Below are positions 1 to 7,436 of a stretch of 25,699 bases of DNA, piece after piece (position 1 is the first letter of the stretch; each line of letters starts with the position of its first letter). This DNA is from CAYYJS01 sp964472315. Its GTDB lineage: Bacteria > Verrucomicrobiota > Kiritimatiellia > UBA8416. The position numbers and the translations under genes were made by a program. Below the pieces are notes generated by a model, which was given only the letters and a program-made list of their open reading frames with translations, did no database searches and was not told the DNA's origin. The stretch spans positions 1 to 25,699 of the forward strand of contig CAYYJS010000050.1 in NCBI GenBank assembly GCA_964472315.1, written 5' to 3'.

Positions 1-638
1 CGGTGATCTACGTCTTCACGCACGACAGCTTCTACGTCGGCGAGGACGGACCGACGCATGAGCCCGTCGAGCAGCTTGCCAGTCTGCGCTGCATCCCGGG
101 GATGACGGTCATCCGGCCGGCCGACCCCACGGAGACCGCGGCGGCCTGGGCCACCGCCATTCGCAACCAGCAGGGCCCCACCGCGCTCCTGTTGACCCGG
201 CAGAACCTCGACGTCATCGACCGCACGCGCTACCCGGCCGCCACGAACCTGGCCAAGGGCGCCTATGTGCTCTGTCAGACCGGCGAGGGCACACCGGATC
301 TCATCCTGATCGCGTCCGGCTCGGAAGTGCAGCTCGCCCTCGAGGCCGCGGAAGCGCTGCGCGGCGCACACGTGATCCGCGTCGTCAGCATGCCATCGTG
401 GGAACTTTTCGAACGGCAGTCCGCGGCGTACCGCGCGGACGTGCTGCCGGCCGACTGCCGGCGCCGCATGGCTGTCGAGGCCGGCGCTTCGATGGGTTGG
501 CAGCGCTATATCGGCGCCGACGGGCAGACGCTGTGCCTGGACCACTTCGGCGCTTCGGCGCCGTACAAGGTGCTGGCCGAGAAATTCGGCTTCACGTCGG
601 CCAATCTGATCGCGCGCATCCGCGCGATGATGGCGTAA
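1..638 (+). CDS. tkt: Transketolase, C-terminal part (5' truncated by window edge)
   Basis: This is the end of a transketolase, the thiamine-diphosphate enzyme that moves two-carbon ketol units between sugar phosphates in the non-oxidative pentose phosphate pathway (cytoplasm). The frame is open from the first bases; complete codons start at base 3, and the GTG there is an internal Val. About 212 residues are visible: the end of the pyrimidine-binding domain with the family motif GEDGPTHEPVEQLASLR, then RPADPTE, the SRQN-like TRQNLDV, and the C-terminal domain with the IASGSEVQLALEA and VVSMPSWELF blocks and a FGASAPYK ending. All match transketolases closely. The stop is TAA at 636-638. murA follows after 25 bases on the same strand, so the two are probably co-transcribed. 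The N-terminal cofactor-binding domain lies outside the window. Confidence 0.96.
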   Translation, partial: VIYVFTHDSFYVGEDGPTHEPVEQLASLRCIPGMTVIRPADPTETAAAWATAIRNQQGPTALLLTRQNLDVIDRTRYPAATNLAKGAYVLCQTGEGTPDLILIASGSEVQLALEAAEALRGAHVIRVVSMPSWELFERQSAAYRADVLPADCRRRMAVEAGASMGWQRYIGADGQTLCLDHFGASAPYKVLAEKFGFTSANLIARIRAMMA

Positions 639-663
639 CTCTCGAACGGGCGAGGCCCGCGGC

Positions 664-1941
664 ATGGCTCAGTTTGTCATTCACGGCCGGCGTCGGGTAT
701 CCGGTACGCACCGGGTGCCCGGCAACAAGAACGCCGCGCTGCCGATGCTGGCGGCGTGCGTGCTCACCGACAAGCCCGTCACCATCGCCAACCTGCCGCT
801 GATCGACGATGTCCGCACGACCCTGGACATTCTGTCGGCGCTCGGCGCGGACGTTTCGTTGCGCGGCCATACGGCGACGGTCACGTGCGGGTGCTTGCGG
901 CGACGGCGCGTCGACCGCGCCCTGTGCGCCCGCGCCCGTTCGGCCATCCTGTTCGCGGGCCCCATGGCCGCCCGCCACGGCCGCGTCACGCTGCATCCGC
1001 CGGGCGGCGATGTCATCGGTCGGCGACGCCTCGACACGCATTTCGGCGCCCTCGATCAGCTCGGCATTTCCGTGCAGGGCAAACAAGCTTATGTCTTCCG
1101 CTCGACGGGGCTGCACGCCGCCGACATCCTCCTCGACGAGGCCAGCGTCACCGCCACGGAGAACACGGTCATGGCCGCGGTGCTGGCGCCGGGGCGGAGC
1201 ACGATCTTCAACGCCGCCTGCGAACCCCACGTCCAGGCCCTGTGCCACATGCTCAACGGAATGGGCGCGGACATCGCCGGTATCGGCACCAACCTTCTGA
1301 CCGTAACCGGGGTCGTCGCCTTGACCGGAACCCACGTCCATGTCCCACCCGACTACGTGGATGCCGCCAGTTTCGCGGTCGCCGCGGCCCTGACCGGCGG
1401 CCGCCTCACGCTGGAGGAATCGCCCGTGGCGGACCTGACCATGACCGCAAAAGTGTTTCACCGCCTCGGCGTCGGCTGGCAACCCGAGGGCGCGACGACG
1501 TTGGTGGTCCCCGCCACGCAGCCGTTACGTATCCGGAACGACTTCGGCGCGGCCATTCCGAAAACCGAGGACGGGATCTGGCCGGCCTTTCCCTCCGACC
1601 TGATGAGCATCGCCATCGTCCTGGCCACGCAGGCGTCGGGCGCCATGTTGTTCTTCGAAAAGTTGTTCGAAAGCCGCCTGTATTTCGTCGACCGCCTGAT
1701 CGAGATGGGTGCTCGCATTGTACAATGCGACCCGCATCGCGTCATCGTCACCGGTCCGGCACGCCTGCACGGCACGACGCTGTCCAGCCCCGATATCCGC
1801 GCGGGCGTCGCACTCCTGCTCGCCGCCCTCTGCGCCAAGGGCGTCAGTCGCATCGGCAACGCCCAGATCATCGACCGCGGCTACGAGACGATCGACCAGG
1901 AACTGCGCCGTCTCGGCGCGGATATCGAACGGGTCGACTAG
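664..1941 (+). CDS. murA: UDP-N-acetylglucosamine 1-carboxyvinyltransferase, Asp-type
   Basis: MurA transfers enolpyruvate from PEP to UDP-GlcNAc, the first committed step of peptidoglycan synthesis, in the cytoplasm. The protein has 425 residues, normal for the family. Visible family features are the GNKNAALP motif with K22/N23, RSAILFAGP near 92-100, PAFPSD with the general-base Asp at 312, FEKLFESRLYFVDRL, and the C-terminal NAQIIDRGYE. The active-site loop reads PPGGDVIGRRR: Asp116 (GAT at 1009-1011) stands where most MurA enzymes have the Cys that fosfomycin alkylates. Asp at this place is known from Chlamydia and Mycobacterium MurA and goes with fosfomycin insensitivity. The segment before the loop is somewhat short and Arg-rich. 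No strong ribosome binding site precedes the ATG; the gene probably relies on the transketolase transcript 25 bases upstream. Confidence 0.95.
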   Translation: MAQFVIHGRRRVSGTHRVPGNKNAALPMLAACVLTDKPVTIANLPLIDDVRTTLDILSALGADVSLRGHTATVTCGCLRRRRVDRALCARARSAILFAGPMAARHGRVTLHPPGGDVIGRRRLDTHFGALDQLGISVQGKQAYVFRSTGLHAADILLDEASVTATENTVMAAVLAPGRSTIFNAACEPHVQALCHMLNGMGADIAGIGTNLLTVTGVVALTGTHVHVPPDYVDAASFAVAAALTGGRLTLEESPVADLTMTAKVFHRLGVGWQPEGATTLVVPATQPLRIRNDFGAAIPKTEDGIWPAFPSDLMSIAIVLATQASGAMLFFEKLFESRLYFVDRLIEMGARIVQCDPHRVIVTGPARLHGTTLSSPDIRAGVALLLAALCAKGVSRIGNAQIIDRGYETIDQELRRLGADIERVD

Positions 1942-1954
1942 CCCCGAGTTCCGC

Positions 1955-1970
1955 TGTTCCAGTGTTCCAG
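1955..1970. repeat. Short tandem repeat TGTTCCAG x2 after murA
   Basis: Two perfect head-to-tail copies of TGTTCCAG, followed by TGGGG, lie just after the murA stop. This short-period type resembles degenerate intergenic repeats. Only two units are present, so function cannot be argued. Confidence 0.4.
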
Positions 1971-1997
1971 TGGGGGCGCGTCGGGCCCGGCACTCTC

Positions 1998-2034
1998 AAA
2001 ACGAAACGGGGCGGGCGCCATGCGCCCGCCCCGT
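1998..2034 (-). terminator. Rho-independent terminator of the LTxxQ gene
   Basis: A perfect 13-bp inverted repeat (2006-2018 with 2022-2034, arms ACGGGGCGGGCGC) encloses a 3-base loop. Read on the - strand the hairpin is followed by TTTCGTTTT, so it ends transcripts from the - strand gene whose stop is at 2050. The + strand flank (GTTGGTT) is T-poor, so termination of murA from this hairpin would be weaker. Confidence 0.85.
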
Positions 2035-2049
2035 GTTGGTTCGCTGTGT

Positions 2050-2721
2050 TCAGTCGAGGCGACGATCCGGAGCTTGTCCGCCATCCCCGCGCTCCCGATC
2101 TCCGCCCTGGTTGTCTCGGTCACGGCGCGCTTTCTCACGCCGCTCGCGCCCCTGCTCCATGCGCTCACGGCCGCCCGGTGCGCGCGGCCCGCCGTCCGCG
2201 CCTTCGCGCCGCCGTTGGGCGAATTCGCGGACTTTCGCAAGCTGCTCGGGCGTGAGGAGCTGCTTGATCAACAGCACTTGGCGTACCTGCCGCTTCGCCG
2301 CGTCGATGCGCAGCGCACCGAGTTTCTCGACCGCGGCCATGACCGCCGCCTCGTCCACCTGCGGCTGCGCCAGCAGGCGCGCCTGTTCCAGCGCCGTCTT
2401 TTCCATCTCGGCGCGCAGATCGATCATGGCCACGCTCTGCTCATGCGCGGCCGCCTTCAATGTCTGAACGGTCTCTTCGCTAAGCCCCAGCGCGGCAACC
2501 ACTTCTGGCCGTTCAAGCGCCCTCAGCAGCAGCCCTTCGGGACCGCCTCCTTCGCCATCCATGCGCCCGCCACGCATGATGCCGCGCCCCTGCCACTCGC
2601 GGCCTTCAGGCGCGGGAGTGCCAGGCGCGGGCGGCGGCGGCGCTACCGGCGGTTGTTCCTGCGCCAGCGCCACGCCTGCCGTCATCACTGCCGCCGCGAT
2701 TATGTGTCCATACCGTTTCAT
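2050..2721 (-). CDS. Spy/CpxP-like LTxxQ periplasmic protein
   Basis: This 223-residue protein begins with a clear Sec signal peptide (about residues 1-20, ending GVALA before QEQPP), so it is exported to the periplasm. After a Pro-rich stretch (24-38) comes a helical core (about 65-170) with the repeated pattern of Spy/CpxP and heavy-metal-sensor-like proteins: LGLSEE at 78-83 and LTPEQ at 156-160, the LTxxQ signature. The tail (170-223) is very rich in Arg, Glu and Gly and is probably disordered. Family members are periplasmic chaperones or stress and metal-response modulators; which of these applies here is not visible. AGGAGG lies about 7 bases before the ATG, supporting the start. The M24 peptidase gene lies 59 bases upstream on the same strand, so co-transcription is possible. 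A strong terminator follows the stop. Confidence 0.8.
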   Translation of the reverse strand: MKRYGHIIAAAVMTAGVALAQEQPPVAPPPPAPGTPAPEGREWQGRGIMRGGRMDGEGGGPEGLLLRALERPEVVAALGLSEETVQTLKAAAHEQSVAMIDLRAEMEKTALEQARLLAQPQVDEAAVMAAVEKLGALRIDAAKRQVRQVLLIKQLLTPEQLAKVREFAQRRREGADGGPRAPGGRERMEQGRERREKARRDRDNQGGDRERGDGGQAPDRRLD

Positions 2722-2780
2722 CCGTCGTTCCTCCTGTTTGGGATTTCCGTAACGGCCCTATAACGCAAGCCCCGGCCGTC

Positions 2781-3968
2781 TTATTGCAGCTCGAACCGCT
2801 TTTCGCACGGCGCCAGGTACCGCCATCCGTCGCGCGTGACCATCACCGTGTCTTCGATACGGATGCCGCCCCATTCGGGATAATAGAGCCCGGGCTCCAC
2901 GGTGATGACATGCCCGCGCCGCAACCGCGTGCCGCCCCACCCGATCCGCGGCTGCTCGTGCACGGCGAGGCCCACCCCGTGGCCGGTGCCGTGAATGAAG
3001 CCCACCGGCATCTCGCCGTCCAGGCGCGTCTCGAAACCCCGGGCCGTGAGTTCATCGGCGGCGGCGCGATGCACCGTACGGGCCTGCACGCCGGGCCGTA
3101 CGACCGTCAGCGCGGCCCGCTGCGCGGCCTTGACGGCCGCATACATCCGCCGCAATTCGCGACCGGCGGCGCCGCGCACCACGGTACGTGTGATGTCGCC
3201 CCAGTACCCGTTCACGAGATGCCGCGGGAAGATGTCGATGACAATGGCTTCATGTGCGCGCAATGCGCCGTGTCCGCGTTCGTGCGGCGATACGGCCTGC
3301 GCGCCGCCGGCGACGATCGTGTCGGCCGAGAAACAGTCATGGTCGAGCAGCACATCCAGAATGCGACGGCGGACCCGTTCGGCCGTCAGGCACGTTCGGT
3401 CGACCATGAGGCGGCCCGTCGCGTCGATGTGGCTGCTCTCGATCATCGCCACCGCCGCGCGCATGGCGATGACCGCCGCACGTTGCACCGCGCGCATGGC
3501 ATCGATTTCGTCATCCCGTTTGACCTCGCGCTCGGGACAGAGGGAACCTTCCGCGGCCATCACGCGAATATGCGCGGCGCGCAACATCTCGGCCACCGCC
3601 AACGGAAACGCCTGCGACACGGTCACACGCCGGATCGCTTCGCGTTTCACCAGACCGACGGCCCATGCCGAAGGCATGCGCCGCGCCGCGCCCTTCAGGC
3701 CCAGCGCCGCGGGCGTGACGACGTCCGTCCGTCGGTTCCGGGTCACGGCGCAAGCCCGTCCGTACTCGAGATCGGAGACCACCAGAATCTGGCCGCCCGG
3801 GCGTTTCAGATACACCACCGGATCCGGCGCCCGGAACCCCGTCCGATAGAAAATATCGTCCGTATCGTCGGTGCCTCCGAGCATCAGAATCGCCCCTGTT
3901 AATCCGGGCGGCTTCCGAGAGGCCCGCGTCATTCGTCCGACTCCGTCTCCCACCGCTCGTCTGGTCAT
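2781..3968 (-). CDS. M24 family metallopeptidase (Xaa-Pro aminopeptidase-like)
   Basis: The protein has 395 residues and the two-domain creatinase/aminopeptidase-P layout: an N-terminal domain (about 25-145) and a C-terminal pita-bread catalytic domain (about 150-390). All five metal ligands of the M24 fold are present: Asp245 (VIDIFP), Asp258 (GDITRT), His330 (GTGHGVGLAVHE), Glu358 (TVEPGLYY) and Glu372 (RIEDTV). It should be a di-metal peptidase acting on N-terminal residues, often with Pro at position 2; exact specificity cannot be read. There is no signal peptide, so it is cytoplasmic. An AGGGGA about 6 bases before the ATG supports the start at 3968; an internal ATG at 3932 is an alternative. 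It is transcribed away from dnaA, divergently, and the LTxxQ gene follows. Confidence 0.88.
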   Translation of the reverse strand: MTRRAVGDGVGRMTRASRKPPGLTGAILMLGGTDDTDDIFYRTGFRAPDPVVYLKRPGGQILVVSDLEYGRACAVTRNRRTDVVTPAALGLKGAARRMPSAWAVGLVKREAIRRVTVSQAFPLAVAEMLRAAHIRVMAAEGSLCPEREVKRDDEIDAMRAVQRAAVIAMRAAVAMIESSHIDATGRLMVDRTCLTAERVRRRILDVLLDHDCFSADTIVAGGAQAVSPHERGHGALRAHEAIVIDIFPRHLVNGYWGDITRTVVRGAAGRELRRMYAAVKAAQRAALTVVRPGVQARTVHRAAADELTARGFETRLDGEMPVGFIHGTGHGVGLAVHEQPRIGWGGTRLRRGHVITVEPGLYYPEWGGIRIEDTVMVTRDGWRYLAPCEKRFELQ

Positions 3969-4486
3969 CGTTTTCCCCTGTATTCAGGCTTCGCCCGCCG
4001 GGCGGCGCATCGCCGCGCGCCGCGCGCCGCGTGGGCATGCCGTATGCACATCGTTACATGACCCGCGCCAGGGCCGTTTCGGGTTTCTCCAAAACGGTGG
4101 AGACGTTAGGGCGTAACCCATTCCATGTCAATTGGTTATCGCAACACGGTATCGGCCGTACCCCCGTCCGGCGGCCGGGCGACGCGGGGCGCGCCCGCAG
4201 CCGTTTTCGCTTCTCGACAAAATGCGGGGCGGCGCCGGGGCCGGATGCGCGCGTCTTTCGCGATGTCGCGCGGGCACTCATTCACATGGTTAGGGTTGCG
4301 CAAGTATCGCACGTGTAAACGGTTAAGACGACCTGTTGATAACCTGTCGATATGTTTCTCGGCTTTTTGCTTGTCTTGGCTGCGCGATCGCATGAGTATG
4401 CACCCCACTGTGAAGCAGGTATCGCGGGGCGCCATACGGGTGCCGGAGCTGCCGATCGGGATGGGATCTTCCGGGGACTGACGCGA
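3969..4486. promoter_or_regulatory. Divergent M24 peptidase/dnaA intergenic region
   Basis: These 518 bases hold no gene I can support. They must contain the dnaA promoter and that of the divergent peptidase, but no convincing -35/-10 pair stands out for dnaA. Two DnaA-box-like sites are visible: TCATTCACA at 4278-4286, identical to two 9-mers in the dnaA-dnaN gap, and TGTTGATAA at 4334-4342 (TTATCAACA on the other strand, one mismatch from TTATCCACA). This fits the common autoregulation of dnaA by DnaA. Reading frames in the region have poor protein character. Confidence 0.5.
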
Positions 4487-5857
4487 TTGAAGAAACACGA
4501 CCTCGATGCGCTGTGGGGAAAGGCGTGCAAGCATCTCAAGGATGTCCTGCACGGCGATGTCTACTCCCGCTGGATCGCCGTCATCGATCCGATCGATCTG
4601 AACGATGAAAACACCCTCGTACTGGCGGTCGACAACGACTTCTACCAATCGTGGCTCGAGGAGAACTACCTTCCCCTGATCAAGAGCGCCCTCGGCACGG
4701 TGTCGGACAAACCGTTTGACATCCGTTTCGCGATCAAGTCGCGCGCCGCGGGTACGCCGGAACCCGCCGCGGAACCCGAGAAGAAGACGGTGCGGGAGCG
4801 GTTGACCGTCAAACGCGCCCGTACGATGCCGGAACCGGCGCTCAACCCGCGCTTCACGATGGACAGTTTCATCGTCGGTCCCTCCAACAGTTTCGCCCAC
4901 GCGGCCGCATCCGCCGTCGCCCAGGCCCCCGCCCGCGCCTACAACCCGCTGTTCATCTACGGCGGCGTGGGCCTCGGCAAGACCCATTTGATGCAGGCCA
5001 TCGGTCACCACGTCCTGACCACGTCGCGTGCCCATGTCTGCTACCTCTCCTCCGAGGCCCTGCTGAACGAGTACATTTCGGCCCTGACCAGCAACAGTCT
5101 CACCCAATACCGGAAGAAATACCGCAACTGCGATCTCCTCCTGATCGACGACATCCATTTTCTCGCCGGAAAAGAACGGATTCAGGAGGAATTCTTCCAC
5201 ACGTTCAACGCGCTTTTCGATTCGCACAAGCAAATCGTCATGACCAGCGACCGACCGGCCAGCGAGATCACCGGTCTCGAGCAACGGCTGGTATCCCGAT
5301 TCGAATGGGGTCTGGTCACCGAACTCGAAACGCCGGACGTCGAAACCCGTATCGCCATTCTCCGGCACAAGCAGCGCGATATGCAGGTCGCGCTGCCGGA
5401 TGAACTGCTGACCTTCATCGCGGAGAATGTGAAATCGAACGTGCGCCGGCTCGAAGGCGCCCTCGTCCGCGCCGTTTCGTATTCGTCTCTGATGGGCACG
5501 ACCCTCGCGGTCGACGATCTGCGCCGTCTTCTGAAGGATACGCTCGACAAGGAACAAACGACCGAACTGACATTCGGTTCGATCCAGAAAGCCGTGGCCG
5601 ACCACTACGATATCCGTCTGGCGGACATGTCGAGCAAGCGACGCCCCCGTTCCGTAGCCGTCCCGCGCCAGGTGGCCATGTACCTGTGCCGCCGGATGAC
5701 GCGCTCATCGCTGCCCGATATTGGCAATGCGTTCGGCAAGACTCACGCCACCGTGCTGCACGCCTATCGCACCGTCACCGGCCGCATGGATGTCGATGCC
5801 GAACTCAAACGGGACATCTCCGAAATCGCCCGCAAACTTGGCGCGCCGCTCGCGTGA
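4487..5857 (+). CDS. dnaA: Chromosomal replication initiator protein DnaA
   Basis: DnaA binds DnaA boxes at oriC, oligomerises with ATP and melts the origin. From the TTG at 4487 it has 456 residues, a usual length. Domain I (about 5-85) starts HDLDALWGKACKHL; a short linker with many Glu/Pro follows (86-115). The AAA+ domain has Walker A GGVGLGKTHL (159-168), Walker B LLIDDIHFL (218-226), sensor-1 MTSDRP (252-257) and the arginine-finger region LEQRLVSRFEWGL (264-276). Domain IV carries the DNA-binding signature with FGKTHATVLHAYRTV (416-430). The frame is open upstream to an ATG at 4352, but that extension does not look like DnaA and has no ribosome binding site. GGGGA lies 9 bases before the TTG, so I prefer this start. 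CTG at 4478 is less likely. dnaN lies downstream on the same strand. Confidence 0.95.
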   Translation: MKKHDLDALWGKACKHLKDVLHGDVYSRWIAVIDPIDLNDENTLVLAVDNDFYQSWLEENYLPLIKSALGTVSDKPFDIRFAIKSRAAGTPEPAAEPEKKTVRERLTVKRARTMPEPALNPRFTMDSFIVGPSNSFAHAAASAVAQAPARAYNPLFIYGGVGLGKTHLMQAIGHHVLTTSRAHVCYLSSEALLNEYISALTSNSLTQYRKKYRNCDLLLIDDIHFLAGKERIQEEFFHTFNALFDSHKQIVMTSDRPASEITGLEQRLVSRFEWGLVTELETPDVETRIAILRHKQRDMQVALPDELLTFIAENVKSNVRRLEGALVRAVSYSSLMGTTLAVDDLRRLLKDTLDKEQTTELTFGSIQKAVADHYDIRLADMSSKRRPRSVAVPRQVAMYLCRRMTRSSLPDIGNAFGKTHATVLHAYRTVTGRMDVDAELKRDISEIARKLGAPLA

Positions 5858-5999
5858 AATCCCGTTCCCACGCACTTTCGACTTCGCCTACGGCCAGATT
5901 GACGCTGCTCTTCACGACCGTTCGCCCGCTTGTTCATATCCCGGTTCACAACTGTGGACAAGTGGCCACCTATTCACCTCATCCCCGGTTTCGTTCTCC

Positions 6000-6044
6000 G
6001 TCATTCACAGCCATGATCCGTCATCGACAAAGTCATTCACAGCC
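6000..6044 (+). repeat. Direct repeat GTCATTCACAGCC x2 (DnaA-box-like)
   Basis: The 13-mer GTCATTCACAGCC occurs at 6000-6012 and again at 6032-6044, 32 bases apart (about three helical turns). A related TCACAGCC ends at 6106. The core TCATTCACA also occurs once upstream of dnaA (4278-4286). The repetition only in the flanks of dnaA suggests DnaA binding. Confidence 0.6.
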
Positions 6045-6085
6045 CAACCACCCTCCAAGTGCCCATGGGACAGTGACTTCCTCGG

Positions 6086-6112
6086 TTGTTTACATAACTC
6101 ACAGCCTATAAT
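6086..6112 (+). promoter_or_regulatory. Possible dnaN promoter with perfect -10
   Basis: A perfect -10 hexamer TATAAT lies at 6107-6112, preceded by a weak -35 TTGTTT at 6086-6091 (15-base spacing). It lies 80 bases before the dnaN start within the AT-rich part of the gap, so the same bases could serve as an unwinding element instead. Confidence 0.4.
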
Positions 6113-6181
6113 AGGTTGAATATTTGAATAGAGTAGTCTATCACTATGCATCACGTGTCAGTAACACGGGTGGAACCGCGT

Positions 6182-6187
6182 GGAGGA
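6182..6187 (+). promoter_or_regulatory. dnaN: Ribosome binding site deciding the dnaN start
   Basis: GGAGGA lies 4 bases before the ATG at 6192. It overlaps the GTG at 6180 that would add four residues upstream, so the ATG is the real start. Confidence 0.8.
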
Positions 6188-6191
6188 ATCG

Positions 6192-7286
6192 ATGAAACTG
6201 AGACTCGAGAAGAAGGCGTTGCTTGAAGGGCTGCAGATTGTTCAGAATATCGTCAGCACGCGCAGTACGCTCCCTATTCTTTCCAATGTGCTGCTCGCGG
6301 CCAAAGGCGACAAACTGTCCTTCACAACCACGGATCTCGAAGTCACCGTCAAATGCAGCGTCGCCGCCGATGTCGTCAAGGAAGGCGCGACAACGTTGCC
6401 GGTTCGACGGTTCTCCAGCATTGTCCGTGAACTCCCCGAGAGCGAGATCGACGTCGAGATCGATGACGGCGATATCGCCGTTCTGACGTGCGGGTCGTCG
6501 TATTTCAAGATCATCGGCATCGGCAGCGAGGAGTTTCCGACCGTTCCGACCGCATCCGGAAAACACACGTACCATATCGACCAGGGCGTGTTCCGGGAGA
6601 TGCTGCGCAAGACCGCCTATGCGGCATCGACCGACGAGACGCGGTTCGTTCTCAACGGAGTGCTTCTGAGCTTCCGCGACGGGAAACTGACCATGGTCGC
6701 CACCGATGGTCGCCGTCTGGCGCTGGTCGAGAACGAGGTGGAAGTAGCCGCCGAAGCCGAAGCCGATTTGATCCTCCCGAGCAAGGCCGTCAACGAGTTG
6801 ACGCATGTTCTGAAGGATTCAGGCGATCTGAAGATTTCCGTTCTGGAGAACCAGATTGTGTTCGAGTTCTCGGAAGTGGTCGTCGCGTCGAAACTCATCG
6901 ATGGGACGTACCCGAATTTCCGGCAGGTGATTCCGTCGCAATGCGAGGAGCGCGTGTCGATCGAACGCGAGGTGCTGCTCACATCCCTGCGGCGCGTGTC
7001 GCTGATCGCGGCGGACAAGTCGAGTGCGACGAAGTTCTCGTTCGGCGGCAATCGCCTGGAAATCACCGCGAAGAGCCCGGATGTCGGCGAAGCTCGCGAG
7101 ACGATCCCCATCAAGTACGCGGGCAAGGAAATCACCGTCGCTTTCAACCCCGAGTATGTCATGGATCCGCTCAAGAACTTGAGCAATGACGAGATCGCCT
7201 TCGAGTTGACGGACGAGCTGAGTCCCGGCGTCATCAAGTGCGACATCCCGTTCCTGTACGTGCTCATGCCCATGCGGGTCGACTAG
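6192..7286 (+). CDS. dnaN: DNA polymerase III subunit beta (sliding clamp)
   Basis: The beta clamp is a ring-shaped dimer that encircles DNA and tethers the replicative polymerase. The protein has 364 residues (E. coli has 366) and spans all three clamp domains. Recognisable blocks are the start MKLRLEKKALLEGLQIVQNI, STRSTLPILSNVLL, ATDGRRLALVE near the middle, PNFRQVIPSQ, and the C-terminal YVLMPMRVD, where the MPM(R) ending forms part of the protein-binding cleft. GGAGGA 4 bases upstream fixes the ATG at 6192. It follows dnaA and the presumed oriC, the commonest bacterial arrangement. No terminator is visible after the stop; a separate strong promoter for the tRNA begins 14 bases later. Confidence 0.97.
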   Translation: MKLRLEKKALLEGLQIVQNIVSTRSTLPILSNVLLAAKGDKLSFTTTDLEVTVKCSVAADVVKEGATTLPVRRFSSIVRELPESEIDVEIDDGDIAVLTCGSSYFKIIGIGSEEFPTVPTASGKHTYHIDQGVFREMLRKTAYAASTDETRFVLNGVLLSFRDGKLTMVATDGRRLALVENEVEVAAEAEADLILPSKAVNELTHVLKDSGDLKISVLENQIVFEFSEVVVASKLIDGTYPNFRQVIPSQCEERVSIEREVLLTSLRRVSLIAADKSSATKFSFGGNRLEITAKSPDVGEARETIPIKYAGKEITVAFNPEYVMDPLKNLSNDEIAFELTDELSPGVIKCDIPFLYVLMPMRVD

Positions 7287-7299
7287 TCGGGCGCCACGC

Positions 7300-7327
7300 T
7301 TGACACCCGGATAGGCATCGCTAGAAT
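7300..7327 (+). promoter_or_regulatory. Strong sigma70-type promoter for tRNA-Gln
   Basis: A perfect -35 TTGACA (7300-7305) and a near-perfect -10 TAGAAT (7322-7327) are separated by 16 bases. The predicted start, about 7334, is some 9 bases before the mature tRNA. This is the best promoter in the window and probably also serves the DUF3820 gene. Confidence 0.85.
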
Positions 7328-7342
7328 GTCGTCCCTTGTTCC

Positions 7343-7416
7343 TGCCGAATGGTGTAATGGTAGCACAAGTGACTCTGGATCACTTTGCCTAGGTTCGAAT
7401 CCTAGTTCGGCAACCA
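7343..7416 (+). tRNA. tRNA-Gln (anticodon CUG)
   Basis: All cloverleaf parts can be drawn. The acceptor stem TGCCGAA (7343-7349) pairs with TTCGGCA (7406-7412). The D stem is GTG/CAC around TAATGGTAG. The anticodon stem AGTGA/TCACT encloses the loop CTCTGGA with anticodon CTG at 7375-7377, reading CAG (Gln). The T arm is CTAGG-TTCGAAT-CCTAG. Discriminator A7413 is followed by a genomically encoded CCA. A strong promoter lies directly upstream. Confidence 0.95.
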
Positions 7417-7436
7417 TCTTTCCTTGAGGGCCGCGC

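Larger units (their letters stand above)
5858..6191. other. Candidate replication origin (oriC) between dnaA and dnaN
   Basis: This 334-base non-coding gap between dnaA and dnaN has the parts of an origin. It holds DnaA-box-like 9-mers: TTGTCCACA on the - strand (5953-5961, one mismatch to TTATCCACA) and TCATTCACA twice (6001-6009 and 6033-6041, one mismatch to TTATNCACA). Weaker matches are TCATCGACA at 6021-6029 and TAACTCACA at 6095-6103. To their right is a distinctly AT-rich stretch, about 6086-6150, unusual in this GC-rich window and a plausible unwinding element. The dnaA-dnaN gap is a frequent oriC position in bacteria. No experimental or skew evidence is available here. Confidence 0.55.

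Noticed and set aside
756..2255. A 499-residue open frame on the + strand overlapping murA in another frame
   Set aside because: Arg/Pro/His-rich translation and a complete overlap with conserved murA, then run-through into the terminator and the antisense of the LTxxQ gene.
2752..2779. ACGGCC/GGCCGT inverted repeat between the M24 and LTxxQ genes, as a terminator
   Set aside because: A 6-bp stem with a 16-base loop and no T-run; the genes may simply be co-transcribed.
4031..4481. Two short + strand frames upstream of dnaA
   Set aside because: Basic, low-quality translations in a region better explained as dnaA regulatory DNA; no ribosome binding site.
6147..6158. CACGTG in ATCACGTGTCA before dnaN, as a further parS site
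   Set aside because: Only the central six bases match; the flanking halves do not fit TGTTNCACGTGNAACA. Other CACGTG hexamers in the window fail in the same way.
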